NCBI RefSeq assembly: GCF_009807095.1
Contig: NZ_WUCC01000012.1
Location: forward strand, 1-64,000
Direction: 5' to 3'
Length of the DNA stretch: 64,000 nucleotides
From: Rathayibacter sp. VKM Ac-2754
Lineage (GTDB): Bacteria > Actinomycetota > Actinomycetes > Actinomycetales > Microbacteriaceae
The notes beneath the pieces were generated by a model. It was not told where the DNA came from, made no database searches, and saw only the letters and a program-made list of their open reading frames with translations. Each line of letters begins with the position of its first letter. Positions within the stretch are counted from its first letter, which is position 1. The position numbers and the translations under genes were made by a program. Positions 1 to 10,718 of the stretch are shown here, one piece after another.

Positions 1-120
1 TTACTCGGACGGGTCATCTGTGACGGATGGATGCGTGGACGGGTGCGGCACGGCTCCGGGTTCATCGCGCGGCTGGTCCCTCGGGACCTCCTGCGGGTGG
101 CCCCACTGTCTGAAGCAGGT

Positions 121-166
121 GGATCTCGATACGCCCGCTGCGCGGGCTACTCGATCAGCGAAGGGG
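121..166 (+). repeat. Palindromic A element, single-arm copy (locus 1)
   Basis: This is one arm of the repeat found as opposed pairs at 30.1, 52.7 and 56.6 kb. The core reads TCTCGATACGCCCGC, a two-base centre, then GCGGGCTACTCGA, so the arm can fold on itself. The sequence just upstream contains a CTGAAGCAGG-like string related to the spacer of the paired copies. Only one arm is present. Confidence 0.8.
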
Positions 167-222
167 AGGACCGCGCGGGAGTTCATTCCTCCGCTGAGGC
201 GCATCGCCGCTCAAGGTGCAGC

Positions 223-309
223 CGAACGGGTGATTCGCGTATCAGCGAATCGCCATAGGCGATCGCGACCCGCTCTACGGAACGCACCACTTCGAGAAGC
301 CGACTGCGC
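223..309. repeat. B repeat, copy 1
   Basis: Positions 223-258 match 52818-52853 at 33 of 36 bases, starting CGAACGGGTGATTCGCGT. Both copies end with GAAGCCGACTGCGC (296-309 here). GGTGATTCGC and GCGAATCGCC can form a small hairpin with one G-T pair. The middle is more diverged. Both copies lie within 150 bp of an A element. Confidence 0.7.
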
Positions 310-336
310 GGGCGCCGGGCAGGGACCGGCGACCGG

Positions 337-387
337 CTGAGTTCCTGACGTGGCCGGGGCGTCGCCGCGGTCACGTCAGGAACTCAG
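337..387 (-). terminator. Hairpin terminator of dgt, with the stop codon in the stem
   Basis: CTGAGTTCCTGACGTG (337-352) and its exact reverse complement (372-387) form a 16-bp stem with a 19-nt loop. The dgt stop codon (376-378) and its last codons lie in the right arm. No T-tract follows, so termination is inferred from the stem and its position. Confidence 0.65.
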
Positions 388-1629
388 CCTTTCGAACAGC
401 GCCAGCGCGCTCTGGTCGGTGAGGTTGGCGACCTGGTCGACGACGACCCGGCGGCGAGCGGCGTCGGTGGCGGCGGCGCGCCAGTCCTCGGCGAAGCCGG
501 GTTCGAGGGCGTCGGCGCCGCGGTCGAGGAGCGTGTCTGCGAGGCGGGTGAGGACCTCGCGCTGCTGGGCGTAGATCGGCTGGCGGGTGTTGCGCGACAT
601 CACGAAGGTGGCGACGATGCCCTTCAGCACGGCGATCTCGGCCTGCTGCTCGCGCGGGACGACGACGTGGCCGCCGAAGCGCACGAGGTCGGGGTGCGCG
701 TAGCTGGCGCGGGTCGCCTCCGTCGCCGAGCCGGCGAAGCGGCCGATGAGCTGGCTGGTGAGATTCTTCAGACGCGCCTGGTCGCGGCGGGAGCCGTCCC
801 ACGAGGCGACCCACACGTCGAGCGAATCGAGGCGGTCGAAAGCGGCGACCAGCTCGTCGTGGCCGATCTCGCCGCCGACCCACGAGTGCATCGACTCGAC
901 GAGATCGTCGTGGTCGACGCGGGAGCCGAGGGCCTCGACGTCGATGTAGCCCGAGAACACGGCGTCCTCGAAGTCGTGAACCGAGTAGGCGATGTCGTCC
1001 GAGAGGTCCATCACCTCGGCTTCGATGCAGCGCACGCCCTCGGGCGCGCCCTCACGCATCCAGGCGAAGGCGGGCTCGTCGTCGTCGTAGAAGCCGAACT
1101 TGGCGCGGCCCGAGGGGTCGGCGACCGAGCGCGTGTCGGGCCAGGGGTACTTGCAGCTCGCGTCGAGACTCGCGCGAGTGAGATTCAGACCGTAGGGACG
1201 CTGGTCGTCGCCGAACACCTTCGGCTCGAGGCGCGTGAGCAGCCGGAACGTCTGCGCGTTGCCCTCGAAGCCGCCGATGCCCGCCGCCCAGGCGTTGAGC
1301 GCGCGCTCGCCGTTGTGGCCGAACGGAGGGTGTCCGATGTCGTGCGCCAGGCAGGCGGTGTCGACGACGTCGGGGTCGAGGTCGAGACTCGTCGCCAGCT
1401 CGCGGCCGATCTGCGCCACCTCGAGCGAGTGCGTGAGGCGGTTGCGTGCGAAGTCGACTCCCGCGGTCGGGCTCAGGACCTGCGTCTTCGCCGCGAGGCG
1501 CCGCAGGGAGCTGGAGTGGAACAGGCGCGCGCGGTCGCGGGCGAAGTCGGAGCGGCGGGTGGAGTGGTCCTCCGGCAGGAATCGCTCGATGTCGACGAGC
1601 GAGTACCCCCAGAGCGCGCGGTCATCCAC
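376..1629 (-). CDS. dgt: Deoxyguanosinetriphosphate triphosphohydrolase
   Basis: This 417-residue HD-domain enzyme hydrolyses dNTPs to deoxynucleosides and triphosphate, which controls cytoplasmic dNTP pools. The metal-binding HD motif is visible: His67 in RLTHS, His96-Asp97 in LAHDIGHPPFGHNGE, and His100. The length fits the bacterial dGTPase-like family. The start lies inside the 3' end of dusB (8-bp overlap), so the two are probably co-transcribed and translationally coupled. This dusB-dgt pairing is common in actinobacteria. The exact dNTP preference cannot be read from sequence. Confidence 0.95.
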   Translation of the reverse strand: MDDRALWGYSLVDIERFLPEDHSTRRSDFARDRARLFHSSSLRRLAAKTQVLSPTAGVDFARNRLTHSLEVAQIGRELATSLDLDPDVVDTACLAHDIGHPPFGHNGERALNAWAAGIGGFEGNAQTFRLLTRLEPKVFGDDQRPYGLNLTRASLDASCKYPWPDTRSVADPSGRAKFGFYDDDEPAFAWMREGAPEGVRCIEAEVMDLSDDIAYSVHDFEDAVFSGYIDVEALGSRVDHDDLVESMHSWVGGEIGHDELVAAFDRLDSLDVWVASWDGSRRDQARLKNLTSQLIGRFAGSATEATRASYAHPDLVRFGGHVVVPREQQAEIAVLKGIVATFVMSRNTRQPIYAQQREVLTRLADTLLDRGADALEPGFAEDWRAAATDAARRRVVVDQVANLTDQSALALFERLSS

Positions 1630-2860
1630 CGCTGTGGTGGATCTCGGCGGCCGACACGGCGTCGCGCTGGGCGGCGTTCAGCTCGCGCGACTCGAGCCAG
1701 CGGTCGGGGAGCGAGGGCACCTTCGGCGAGCCGGCGCGACCGCGCTGGCCCTCGGCGTCCACGCCGGGGTAGGGCACGTCGGGGTCGAGCGTCGCGAGCA
1801 GCTCGTCGAGCTCGGCGAGGGTCACGACGGAGGCCATCCTGGCCCGCAGGTCACCGCCGACCGGGTAGCCCTTGAAGTACCAGGCGACGTGCTTGCGGAT
1901 GTCGCGGCAGCCCCGCTCCTCGCTCTCGAAGAACTCGACGATCAGCTCGGCGTGGCGGCGGAAGGCCGTGGCGACCTGACCGAGCGTCGGCCGGAAGCGC
2001 TCGTCGGAGCCGGCGAAGGCGGCGGCGAGGTCGCCGAACAGCCAGGGTCGCCCGAGGCAGCCGCGGCCGACGACGACGCCGTCGCAGCCGGTCTCTGCCA
2101 TCATCCGCAGGGCGTCCTCGGCCGACCAGATGTCGCCGTTGCCGAGCACGGGGACCCCGGTGATCGCCTCCTTGAGCGTCGTGATCGCCGACCAGTCGGC
2201 CTGGCCGCTGTAGAACTCGGAGGCGGTCCGCGCGTGCAGCGCGATCGACGCGACTCCCGCGCCCTCGGCCGCACGGGCGGCCTCGAGGTAGGTGAGGTGG
2301 TCGGCGTCGATGCCCTTGCGCATCTTGATCGTCAGCGGGATGTCGCCGGCGGCCTTGACGGCGCCCTCGACGATCGAGCGGAAGAGCGGGAGCTTCCACG
2401 GCAGCGCGGCTCCCCCGCCCTTGCGCGTGACCTTGGCGACGGGGCAGCCGAAGTTGAGGTCGATGTGGTCGGCGCGGTCCTCGGCGACGAGCATCGTGAC
2501 CGCTTCGCTGACCGTCCGCGGGTCGACTCCGTAGAGCTGGATCGACCGCACCGACTCGCTCGGGTGATGGCGGATGAGACGCATCGACTCCGGGGTGCGC
2601 TCGACGAGCGCGCGCGAGGTGATCATCTCGCTGACGAACAGCATCTCGCCGGCACCGGGGGCCCTCCCGGTCTCGGAGACGCTGTCGGCGCCGGACGTCT
2701 CCCCGGCAGCACCGTGCCCCGTGCCGAACTCGCGGCAGAGACGGCGGAAGGCCGTGTTCGTGATCCCGGCCATGGGCGCGAGGACGACCGGCGCGTCGAG
2801 TTCGAGGGGGCCGATGCGCAGCGCGGGTGCGGGTGGGGCGGCCAGAAGAGTGGAGGACAT
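1622..2860 (-). CDS. dusB: tRNA-dihydrouridine synthase B family protein
   Basis: This flavin-dependent enzyme reduces specific uridines in tRNA to dihydrouridine. It has 412 residues from the ATG at 2860. The FMN-barrel start PVVLAPMAGITNTAFRRL and the catalytic loop LNFGCPVAKVTRKGGG with Cys139 are intact. About 25 Gly/Ser/Glu-rich residues (roughly 48-72) are inserted between REFGTG and LFVSEMITSRALVE, where most DusB proteins run straight on. The frame stays open further upstream, but that part is non-conserved and overlaps the divergent deacylase gene, so I start at MSSTLLAAPP. It is followed directly by dgt. Confidence 0.93.
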   Translation of the reverse strand: MSSTLLAAPPAPALRIGPLELDAPVVLAPMAGITNTAFRRLCREFGTGHGAAGETSGADSVSETGRAPGAGEMLFVSEMITSRALVERTPESMRLIRHHPSESVRSIQLYGVDPRTVSEAVTMLVAEDRADHIDLNFGCPVAKVTRKGGGAALPWKLPLFRSIVEGAVKAAGDIPLTIKMRKGIDADHLTYLEAARAAEGAGVASIALHARTASEFYSGQADWSAITTLKEAITGVPVLGNGDIWSAEDALRMMAETGCDGVVVGRGCLGRPWLFGDLAAAFAGSDERFRPTLGQVATAFRRHAELIVEFFESEERGCRDIRKHVAWYFKGYPVGGDLRARMASVVTLAELDELLATLDPDVPYPGVDAEGQRGRAGSPKVPSLPDRWLESRELNAAQRDAVSAAEIHHSGG

Positions 2861-2921
2861 CGGTAACGATTGTCCCAGATCCTGTGTTGGGGAAGGCGAG
2901 TCGAGCCGAGAGGGTGGAGAG

Positions 2922-3419
2922 ATGGTCGAGAACGAGCGTGTGGAGGACGGACCGGAGCGGTTCGAGGCGGACGCCCGGGCGCGAGGCCTCGCCGTCGAGA
3001 TCGTCGAGCGGCCGGAGGCGCGGAGCCTCGCCGAGGCGGCCGAGCTGCTCGGCACCGAGCCCGGCGAGATCGTCAAGTCGCTCGTGGTGAAGCGCCACGA
3101 CGGCGAGTACCTGTTCGCCCTCATCCCGGGTGGCCGCCAGATCTCGTGGCCGCTGCTGCGCGCCGTCGTCGGCGTCAACAAGCTGCGACTGCCCGACGAG
3201 CAGGCGGCGCTGGAGGCAACCGGCTACCGCCGGGGCACCATCACGCCGATCGGCTCGACGACGGCCTGGCCCGTCGTCGCCGACGAGCGGATCGTCGGGC
3301 GGCGCATCGCGATGGGCGCGGGGGCGGGCGGACGCAGCGCGTTCGTCGACGCCGACGCCCTGATCGCCGCCTACGGGGCGACGGTCGCCGACATCAGCGT
3401 GGAGGAGCCTCCTCGCTGA
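2922..3419 (+). CDS. YbaK/EbsC-type aminoacyl-tRNA deacylase
   Basis: This 165-residue protein belongs to the YbaK/ProX editing family, which hydrolyses mischarged tRNAs such as Cys-tRNA(Pro). Supporting motifs are EIVKSLVVK with the family lysine at 52, and the C-terminal GSTTAWPVVAD and GRRIAMGAGAGGRSAFVD segments. The ATG at 2922 follows a GGTGGAGAG ribosome-binding site and lies 61 bp from the divergent dusB start, so the two probably share a promoter region. The 3' end overlaps the convergent small CX4C gene by 26 bp. Substrate specificity within the family is unknown. Confidence 0.88.
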   Translation: MVENERVEDGPERFEADARARGLAVEIVERPEARSLAEAAELLGTEPGEIVKSLVVKRHDGEYLFALIPGGRQISWPLLRAVVGVNKLRLPDEQAALEATGYRRGTITPIGSTTAWPVVADERIVGRRIAMGAGAGGRSAFVDADALIAAYGATVADISVEEPPR

Positions 3420-3516
3420 GCTGATCGGCGTCCGGCTGCTCCGCGACCGGCACCGCGCACACGCCGTCCTCGCACACCGGCACGTCCGAGGCGCCGAGCA
3501 TCACGAAGCCGCTCAT
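3394..3516 (-). CDS. 40-residue CX4C peptide coupled to the FrnE-like gene
   Basis: The ATG overlaps the stop codon of the upstream DsbA-family gene (ATGA), so translational coupling is likely. The peptide contains PVCEDGVCAVP, a CX4C pair at Cys15 and Cys20, followed by an acidic tail. As I recall, Deinococcus FrnE and some actinobacterial relatives end in a CX4C tail that helps redox activity, so this may be that tail encoded as a separate product. A sequencing frameshift splitting one gene is the main alternative. Its end overlaps the convergent deacylase gene by 26 bp. Confidence 0.6.
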   Translation of the reverse strand: MSGFVMLGASDVPVCEDGVCAVPVAEQPDADQLSEEAPPR

Positions 3517-4193
3517 GCCACGACCGTCCGCTGCGCGAGCACGTGCTCGAGCACCTCGGTGAAGGCCGTGGGCTCCTGGGCGCCCGAGACGCCGAAGCGC
3601 CCGTCGAGCACGAAGAACGGCACGCCGTTGATCCCGTACTCGCGCGCCTGAGCGATGTCGGACTGCACGTCGCCCAGGTGCCGCTGCTCCTCGAGCACCC
3701 GCAGCACCTCGTCGGCATCGAGACCCACCTCGGCCGCGAGCGACGCGAGGACGGCGGGATCCGCGAGGTCGCGCCCCTCGACGAAGTAGGCGCGCAGGAG
3801 GCGCTCCTTCAGCTCGAGCTGCAGCCCGGCCGACTTCGCGTGGTGCAGCACCTGGTGCGCCGTGACGGTCTTGACGTGCCGCACCGTCTCGAAGTGGTAG
3901 TCGAGCCCGACGCCCGCAGCGATCGCGGTGACGGAGTCGAGCATCTGCTGCGCCTGCGCCTCGGGGATGCCCTTGTGCTCGGCGAGGAACGCGGCCTCGC
4001 CTCCCCGGTAGTCCTCCGGGGTGTCGGGAGAGAGCTCGAAGCTGCGGTACTCGATCGCGACGTCGGGGGCCTCGGGGTGGGCGAGGCGGAAGGCCTCGAG
4101 CCCGCGCTCGAACTTGCGCTTGCCGATGTAGCACCAGGGGCAGGCGATGTCCGACCAGATGTCGACGGTGATGGGGGTCTGCGCGTCAGTCAC
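3513..4193 (-). CDS. DsbA family oxidoreductase, FrnE-like
   Basis: This 226-residue thioredoxin-fold protein has the active site CPWC at residues 18-21 (WSDIACPWCYIGKRKF) and the cis-proline segment INGVPFFVLDGRFGVSGAQ near the C-terminus. No signal peptide is visible, so it acts in the cytoplasm as a thiol-disulfide oxidoreductase or isomerase of the FrnE type. It stops at RTVVA, without the CX4C tail known from some relatives. A small gene with exactly that motif starts in the overlapping ATGA. The physiological substrate is unknown. Confidence 0.92.
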   Translation of the reverse strand: MTDAQTPITVDIWSDIACPWCYIGKRKFERGLEAFRLAHPEAPDVAIEYRSFELSPDTPEDYRGGEAAFLAEHKGIPEAQAQQMLDSVTAIAAGVGLDYHFETVRHVKTVTAHQVLHHAKSAGLQLELKERLLRAYFVEGRDLADPAVLASLAAEVGLDADEVLRVLEEQRHLGDVQSDIAQAREYGINGVPFFVLDGRFGVSGAQEPTAFTEVLEHVLAQRTVVA

Positions 4194-4239
4194 TCTGAGG
4201 ACAACCGCGGCGACCGGATCGTATTCCCGCAGGCGCCCG

Positions 4240-5298
4240 TCAGCGCGCGAGGACGCGGACGAGCCCGTCGACGTCGGACTCGTCGTTCCAGACGTGGAAG
4301 GCCACGCGGAGGCGGCCCCCGCGACCCGAGACGCGGATCCCGGCGGCCGTCAGCCGGGTGAGGTCCGCCCCCTCGGGGTCGGCCCACGACACGAGCGCCC
4401 GGTGCTGCGGCTCGCGATCGAGCCGCTCGCAGAACGCGTCGCCCAGCCCGGAGGCGTGCTCCCAGAGCGCCTCGGCGTCGAGCGAGCGGAACAGCTCGAG
4501 CGATGCCTCTGCGCCGACGAACGCCTGCCAGGCGGGCGAGACGTCGAAGCGGCGGGCGCTCTCGGCGAGGTGCATGGCCGGTCCGTAGCACGACGACCAG
4601 ACGTCCTCCCCCGAGTACCAGCCGGCCTGCACCGGGATCAGCTCGGCGGAGTAGTCGGGCGAGACGGTGAGGAACGCCACTCCCCGCGGCGAGCAGAGCC
4701 ACTTGTAGGCGTGGGTCAGGGTCGCGTCGAACCGCGTGGCGTCGACGGGGAGGACGCCTGCGGCCTGGGTGAGATCGCAGGCGGTGCGCGCTCCGTGACG
4801 CGCCGCCGCCTCGAGGATCGCGTCGACATCGGCGAGCGCGCCGCTGGAGGACTGCACGGCCGAGAACACGACGAGGGCGTCGCCGGGCTCGACGGAGTCG
4901 GCGAGGGCCTCGAGAGGGACGCTGCGCACCTCGACGCCGCGATGGGCCTGCGCGAGGAACGGGAAGACGATGGACGAGAAGTCGCCGTGGACGCAGAGCA
5001 CCTTCGCGCCGTCGGGCAGCGACGCCGCGAGCACCGCCGCCATCGCCGAGGTCTGCGATCCGATCGCGACCTGCGACACGGGCGCTCCGACGATGTCAGC
5101 GAACGCCGCCCGCGCCCGCTCGGCGACGTCCCCGTAGCTCGCGGCCGTGTTCTCGCCGGCCGACCAGCTGTCGAGGTCGGCTCGCAGCGCCTCGACGCTC
5201 TCGCGCGGAGGAAGGCCCAGGGTGCAGGCGTTGTGGTAGCCGCGGGCGCCGGCGAACCGCTCGCGCAGGGCGGACGGAGGCAGGAGTGCGGTGCTCAT
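4240..5298 (-). CDS. PLP-dependent aminotransferase class V family protein
   Basis: The 352 residues fit the class V (NifS/kynureninase-like) fold. Lys199 in THAYKWLCSPRG is the expected Schiff-base lysine, with Asp175 and Gln178 in ACDLTQAAG binding the cofactor. The active-site cysteine loop of a true cysteine desulfurase is not apparent, so I name no substrate. The gene starts with an ATG at 5298 and lies downstream of the oxidoreductase gene on the same strand, separated by about 60 bp. Confidence 0.85.
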   Translation of the reverse strand: MSTALLPPSALRERFAGARGYHNACTLGLPPRESVEALRADLDSWSAGENTAASYGDVAERARAAFADIVGAPVSQVAIGSQTSAMAAVLAASLPDGAKVLCVHGDFSSIVFPFLAQAHRGVEVRSVPLEALADSVEPGDALVVFSAVQSSSGALADVDAILEAAARHGARTACDLTQAAGVLPVDATRFDATLTHAYKWLCSPRGVAFLTVSPDYSAELIPVQAGWYSGEDVWSSCYGPAMHLAESARRFDVSPAWQAFVGAEASLELFRSLDAEALWEHASGLGDAFCERLDREPQHRALVSWADPEGADLTRLTAAGIRVSGRGGRLRVAFHVWNDESDVDGLVRVLAR

Positions 5299-5360
5299 CC
5301 CTCGAGGATCCCCCGGGATCCGCCGATCGCCAACACGCGCCCGGCGTCGGGCGCGTCGCG

Positions 5361-6383
5361 TCAGCGCCGGGCCAGCGTGTGCGCCTGCTCGATCAGCGCG
5401 ACGACCTCCCGCGCCTCGAGGACGTCGACGGGAGCCGGCGCACCCTCGAGGAGCGATCGGGCGACCCCCTCGGCGAAGGCGGCGTACCGCCCGCGCTCGC
5501 TCGCGACCCGGCGGGAGCCCCTGTCGTCGGTGAGGGTGCCGAGAGCGTCCGCGCCGACCACCCCGAAGTCGTCGTCGCGGGGATCGGCGCCGCGCCCGCG
5601 CAGCGCGCCCTCCTGCGGGTCGAGTCCGTCGACCGAGAAGGCCGCTCGGGTGCCGAGCACCCGGAAGCGGGGTCCGCTCGTGCGGGCGACCCGGCTCATC
5701 GCGAGGTGCGAGCGCACGCCCCCGTCGTGCAGGAGCGAGACGAACGCGTCGTCCTCGCTGGCGCCTCCTGGGCGCACGACCCGGGTCTCGGCGCCGGTGA
5801 CCGTCGCCGGCCCGAAGAGGACGAGCGCTTGATCGACCAGGTGGCTGCCGAGGTCGAAGAGGATGCCGCCGCCCTCGGCCGGGGTCGTCCGCGTCTGCCA
5901 CCGGCCCGTCTTCGGGGCGCTCCACCGCTCGAACGACGACTCGAACCGGACGACGTCGCCGAGCGCCTCCTCGCGCAGCAGCCTGCGGAGCGTCAGGAAG
6001 TCGGCGTCCCACCGGCGGTTCTGGAAGACGAACACGGGGACCCCCGCGGTCTCCGCGGCGGCGATGATCGCGTCGGCATCGGCCGCGCTCGGCGCGAACG
6101 GCTTGTCGACGATCACCGCGACTCCGGCCCCGAGAGCCGTCTCGGCCTGGGCGCGGTGCACGGAGGGAGGAGTCGCCAGCACCACGACGTCCGGCCGCTC
6201 GGCGAGCACCCCGTCGAGGTCGGGCACGACCCGCGCTGCAGGATGCGCCGAGATCGCCGCTGCGGCGCGCACCGGGTCGCCGGTCGCGATGGCGACGATC
6301 GAGAAGGCCGGATCGGCGGCGAGGAACGGTGCGTGGAAGACGCTGCCCGCGAGCCCGTACCCGACGATGCCGACCCGGATCAC
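5361..6383 (-). CDS. Gfo/Idh/MocA family NAD(P)-dependent oxidoreductase
   Basis: The protein has 340 residues from a GTG start. The N-terminal Rossmann motif is [18 protein letters not shown], and the family EKP-type motif appears as DKPF with Lys94. The C-terminal substrate-binding domain carries the [15 protein letters not shown] helix. Family members oxidise or reduce sugars, inositols or related alcohols; the substrate here is unknown. The start overlaps the uppS stop by 4 bp (GTGA), so it is read in the recO-uppS transcription unit, although its function looks unrelated. Confidence 0.9.
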   Translation of the reverse strand: MIRVGIVGYGLAGSVFHAPFLAADPAFSIVAIATGDPVRAAAAISAHPAARVVPDLDGVLAERPDVVVLATPPSVHRAQAETALGAGVAVIVDKPFAPSAADADAIIAAAETAGVPVFVFQNRRWDADFLTLRRLLREEALGDVVRFESSFERWSAPKTGRWQTRTTPAEGGGILFDLGSHLVDQALVLFGPATVTGAETRVVRPGGASEDDAFVSLLHDGGVRSHLAMSRVARTSGPRFRVLGTRAAFSVDGLDPQEGALRGRGADPRDDDFGVVGADALGTLTDDRGSRRVASERGRYAAFAEGVARSLLEGAPAPVDVLEAREVVALIEQAHTLARR

Positions 6384-7183
6384 GCCGACGCCCCCGGCAC
6401 GTCGACCGCCCCACCGAACCGGCGCGCGCGGCCGGCGTAGTGCTCGACCGCCTCCCACAGGTCGGTACGGCTGAAGTCGGGCCACAGCCGGTCGAGGAAG
6501 ACCATCTCGGCGTAGGCGCTCTGCCAGAGCAGGAAGTTGCTGGTGCGCTGCTCGCCGGAGGAGCGCACGAAGAGGTCGACGTCGGGCATGTCTGGCACGT
6601 AGAGGGCCCGGGCGATCGTCTTCTCGGTGATCCCCGAGGGCTTCAGCCGCCCCGCGGCCACCTCGGTCGCCAGACGCTGCACCGCATCGGCGATCTCGGT
6701 GCGGCCGCCGTAGTTGACGCACATCGTCAGCGTCAGGACGTCGTTGCCCGCCGTCAGCCTCTCGGCGAACTGCAGCTCGTTGATCACGGAGGCCCAGAGC
6801 CGGGGCTTGCGTCCCGCCCAGCGGACGCGCACACCCCACTCGTTGAGCTGGTCGCGGCGGCGATGCAGCACGTCGCGGTTGAAGCCCATCAGGAAGCGCA
6901 CCTCGTCGGGCGAGCGCTTCCAGTTCTCGGTCGAGAACGCGTAGACGCTGAGGTGCTTCACGCCGATCTGGATCGCTCCGGCGACCACGTCGAGCAGCGC
7001 CGCCTCACCGCGCTTGTGCCCCTCGACGCGGGTGAGACCGCGGGAGTTGGCCCAGCGCCCGTTGCCGTCCATCACGATCGCGACGTGCCCGGGCACCGCC
7101 TTCCGCGGAAGCTCGGGTGGCTGCACCCCCGTCCAGTCGAGGGGGCGGAAGGGCTCGGCGTCCTTGTGGGTGAAGGGCTTCAT
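6380..7183 (-). CDS. uppS: Isoprenyl transferase (polyprenyl diphosphate synthase, UppS-like)
   Basis: This 267-residue cis-prenyltransferase elongates farnesyl diphosphate with isopentenyl diphosphate to the long-chain carrier lipid for peptidoglycan synthesis. The catalytic aspartate is Asp39 in [25 protein letters not shown] and the C-terminal [19 protein letters not shown] are family signatures. The ATG at 7183 overlaps the recO stop by 4 bp, so the two form an operon, and the oxidoreductase gene follows in the same way. Chain length (C50 or C55) cannot be told from sequence. Confidence 0.96.
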   Translation of the reverse strand: MKPFTHKDAEPFRPLDWTGVQPPELPRKAVPGHVAIVMDGNGRWANSRGLTRVEGHKRGEAALLDVVAGAIQIGVKHLSVYAFSTENWKRSPDEVRFLMGFNRDVLHRRRDQLNEWGVRVRWAGRKPRLWASVINELQFAERLTAGNDVLTLTMCVNYGGRTEIADAVQRLATEVAAGRLKPSGITEKTIARALYVPDMPDVDLFVRSSGEQRTSNFLLWQSAYAEMVFLDRLWPDFSRTDLWEAVEHYAGRARRFGGAVDVPGASA

Positions 7184-7902
7184 CGGGTGACGTGCTCCAA
7201 GGATCTGAGTCCGCGTTCGAGGTGGAACTGGGTGTAGGCCGCCACGACCCCGCTGGCCCGCGAGCGGGTCGAGGGCTCGGTCGTCTCGGCGTGCTCCCAG
7301 TCTCCCGTGAGCAGCGCGCCGAGCAGGACGACGACCTCGGGGGCGACCCGGGGGGCGCCGGGCGGGGTGCAGTCGGCGCAGACCACTCCGCCGAGCTGGA
7401 CGACGACGGCCCCGTGCGGGCCGGGAGTGCCGCAGCGGGCGCAGTCGTCGAAGCTCGGCGCCCAGCCCGCGATCGACAGCGCGCGCAGCAGGTAGGAGTC
7501 GAGGGTGAGCACGGCCTCGTGCTCGTGCCGCGAGAGCGAGCGGAGCGCCCCGACGAGCAGCAGGTACTGCTGGAGGGAGGCGTCGGCGTCGGTCAGCCGA
7601 TCGGCCGTCTCGACCATGGCGTTCGCGGCGGTGTAGCTGTCGTAGTCGGCCGCGATCAGCGCACCGTAGGCGCCGAGCGACTCGGCCTGCGTGACGATGT
7701 CGAGACTCCGGCCCTCGTAGAGCTGGAGGTCGGCGACCATGAACGGCTCGAGACGCGACCCGAACTTGGAGCCCGTCTTGCGGACGCCCTTGGCGACGGC
7801 GCGGATCTTGCCGTGGCTGCGCGAGAGCATCGTCACGATGCGGTCGGCCTCGCCCAGCTTGTGCGTGCGGAGCACGACGGCTTCGTCACGGTAGGTGGGC
7901 AT
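7180..7902 (-). CDS. recO: DNA repair protein RecO
   Basis: This 240-residue protein loads RecA onto SSB-coated DNA in the RecFOR pathway. The N-terminal OB-fold begins [24 protein letters not shown]. The C-terminal zinc site has two CxxC pairs, DDCARCG and VVCADC. It is the first gene of a tightly overlapping set with uppS and the oxidoreductase gene, and is divergent from the TRIC-like channel gene 59 bp away. Confidence 0.96.
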   Translation of the reverse strand: MPTYRDEAVVLRTHKLGEADRIVTMLSRSHGKIRAVAKGVRKTGSKFGSRLEPFMVADLQLYEGRSLDIVTQAESLGAYGALIAADYDSYTAANAMVETADRLTDADASLQQYLLLVGALRSLSRHEHEAVLTLDSYLLRALSIAGWAPSFDDCARCGTPGPHGAVVVQLGGVVCADCTPPGAPRVAPEVVVLLGALLTGDWEHAETTEPSTRSRASGVVAAYTQFHLERGLRSLEHVTR

Positions 7903-7961
7903 GAAGCGATTATCCTCCCCACCACCGACACCGGCCTGGACGCGGGGCCGGGCGTGGAACG

Positions 7962-8635
7962 ATGGGCGTCGTGGCAGCGACTCTCTTCGTGATCCCGGCC
8001 TGGGCCGACCTGCTCGCGATCGCCATCGGCTGCCTGCAGGGCGCGATGTTCGCGGGAGAGTTCCGCGACCGCCGGATCGACCTGCTCGGGGTGACCATCA
8101 TCGGCACGGCGACCGGTCTCGGCGGTGGCGTGCTGCGCGACCTGCTGCTGCAGACTCCGCTGGCGGCGCTGCACACGAACGCGTACCTCCTCGTCGCGGT
8201 CGCCGCCTCCCTGCTCGGGATGCTGCTGCAGCACGTGCTGAACCGCGTCGACGGGACGATCACCGCCCTCGACGCGCTCACCCTCGGCCTGTTCGGCGCG
8301 ATCGGCACGACCAAGGCGCTGGCGCTCGGCGTGCCGGAGGTGCCGGCGGTCTTCGTCGGGACCGTCTCGGCGGTCGGCGGCTCGGTCGTGCGCGACATCC
8401 TGCTCAACCGGCCGATCGCGCTGATGCACGTCGGCTCGCTGTACGCGATCGCCGCGACGGCTGGCACCGTCGTGCTGGTGACGGCGCTGCGCTTCGGGAT
8501 GGTGATCGACTACGCGGCACCGCTGGCCGTGGCCGTCACCACGGTGATCCGCCTGCTGGCGGTGCACTACGGCTGGAGCCTGCCGGAGCAGCGGGCGCTC
8601 AGCCGGGTGCCGCGCCTGCGCTGGCGCGGCCGCGC

Positions 8636-8639
<4 letters not shown>
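7962..8639 (+). CDS. TRIC-like (UPF0126/YadS) cation channel family membrane protein
   Basis: This 225-residue integral membrane protein has about seven hydrophobic segments. It shows the duplicated family motif [10 protein letters not shown] near residue 60 and [10 protein letters not shown] near residue 145. Bacterial TRIC homologues form trimeric cation channels; no physiological role can be inferred here. The ATG at 7962 is chosen over the longer open frame because it directly precedes the first hydrophobic helix. The gene converges on leuA, with a shared hairpin between them. Confidence 0.88.
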
Positions 8640-10635
<1,996 letters not shown>

Positions 10636-10651
<16 letters not shown>

Positions 10652-10680
10652 CGGCTAAGAAGGAGCAGACCGTAACGCAC
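10636..10680 (-). CDS. leuL: leuA leader peptide
   Basis: This 14-codon frame starts with GTG and encodes (M)RYGLLLLSRRDEI followed by TGA. It lies 124 bp upstream of leuA on the same strand. Four consecutive leucine codons, CTG CTC CTT CTT, are the hallmark of a transcription-attenuation leader sensing leucyl-tRNA charging. Comparable leucine-rich leaders precede leuA in other actinobacteria. A -10-like TACCCT sits six bases before the GTG, so the message is probably leaderless. Confidence 0.72.
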
Positions 10681-10686
10681 CGGGCC

Positions 10687-10692
10687 AGGGTA
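10687..10692 (-). promoter_or_regulatory. Putative -10 element of the leuA leader transcript
   Basis: TACCCT on the minus strand ends six bases before the leader-peptide GTG. That spacing would place the transcription start at or next to the start codon. I see no good -35 hexamer. Confidence 0.45.
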
Positions 10693-10718
10693 GCACTGCG
10701 CTCCCGGGCCGTGCGGTG

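Larger units (their letters stand above)
1..336. other. Intergenic region without a convincing gene, carrying two repeat types
   Basis: I see no credible gene here. The short open frames on both strands run through repeat sequence: similar peptide strings appear where the same repeat recurs near 56.6 kb, so they are repeat translations. The region holds one copy of the palindromic A element (121-166) and one copy of the B repeat (223-309), and it ends at the hairpin after dgt. Confidence 0.7.

Noticed and set aside
1-204. Minus-strand frame of 67 codons at the left edge
   Set aside because: It translates the A element and flanking sequence; a near-identical peptide string appears at another repeat copy.
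4240-5298. Cysteine desulfurase
   Set aside because: The fold fits, but the desulfurase active-site cysteine loop is not visible and no iron-sulfur genes are nearby.
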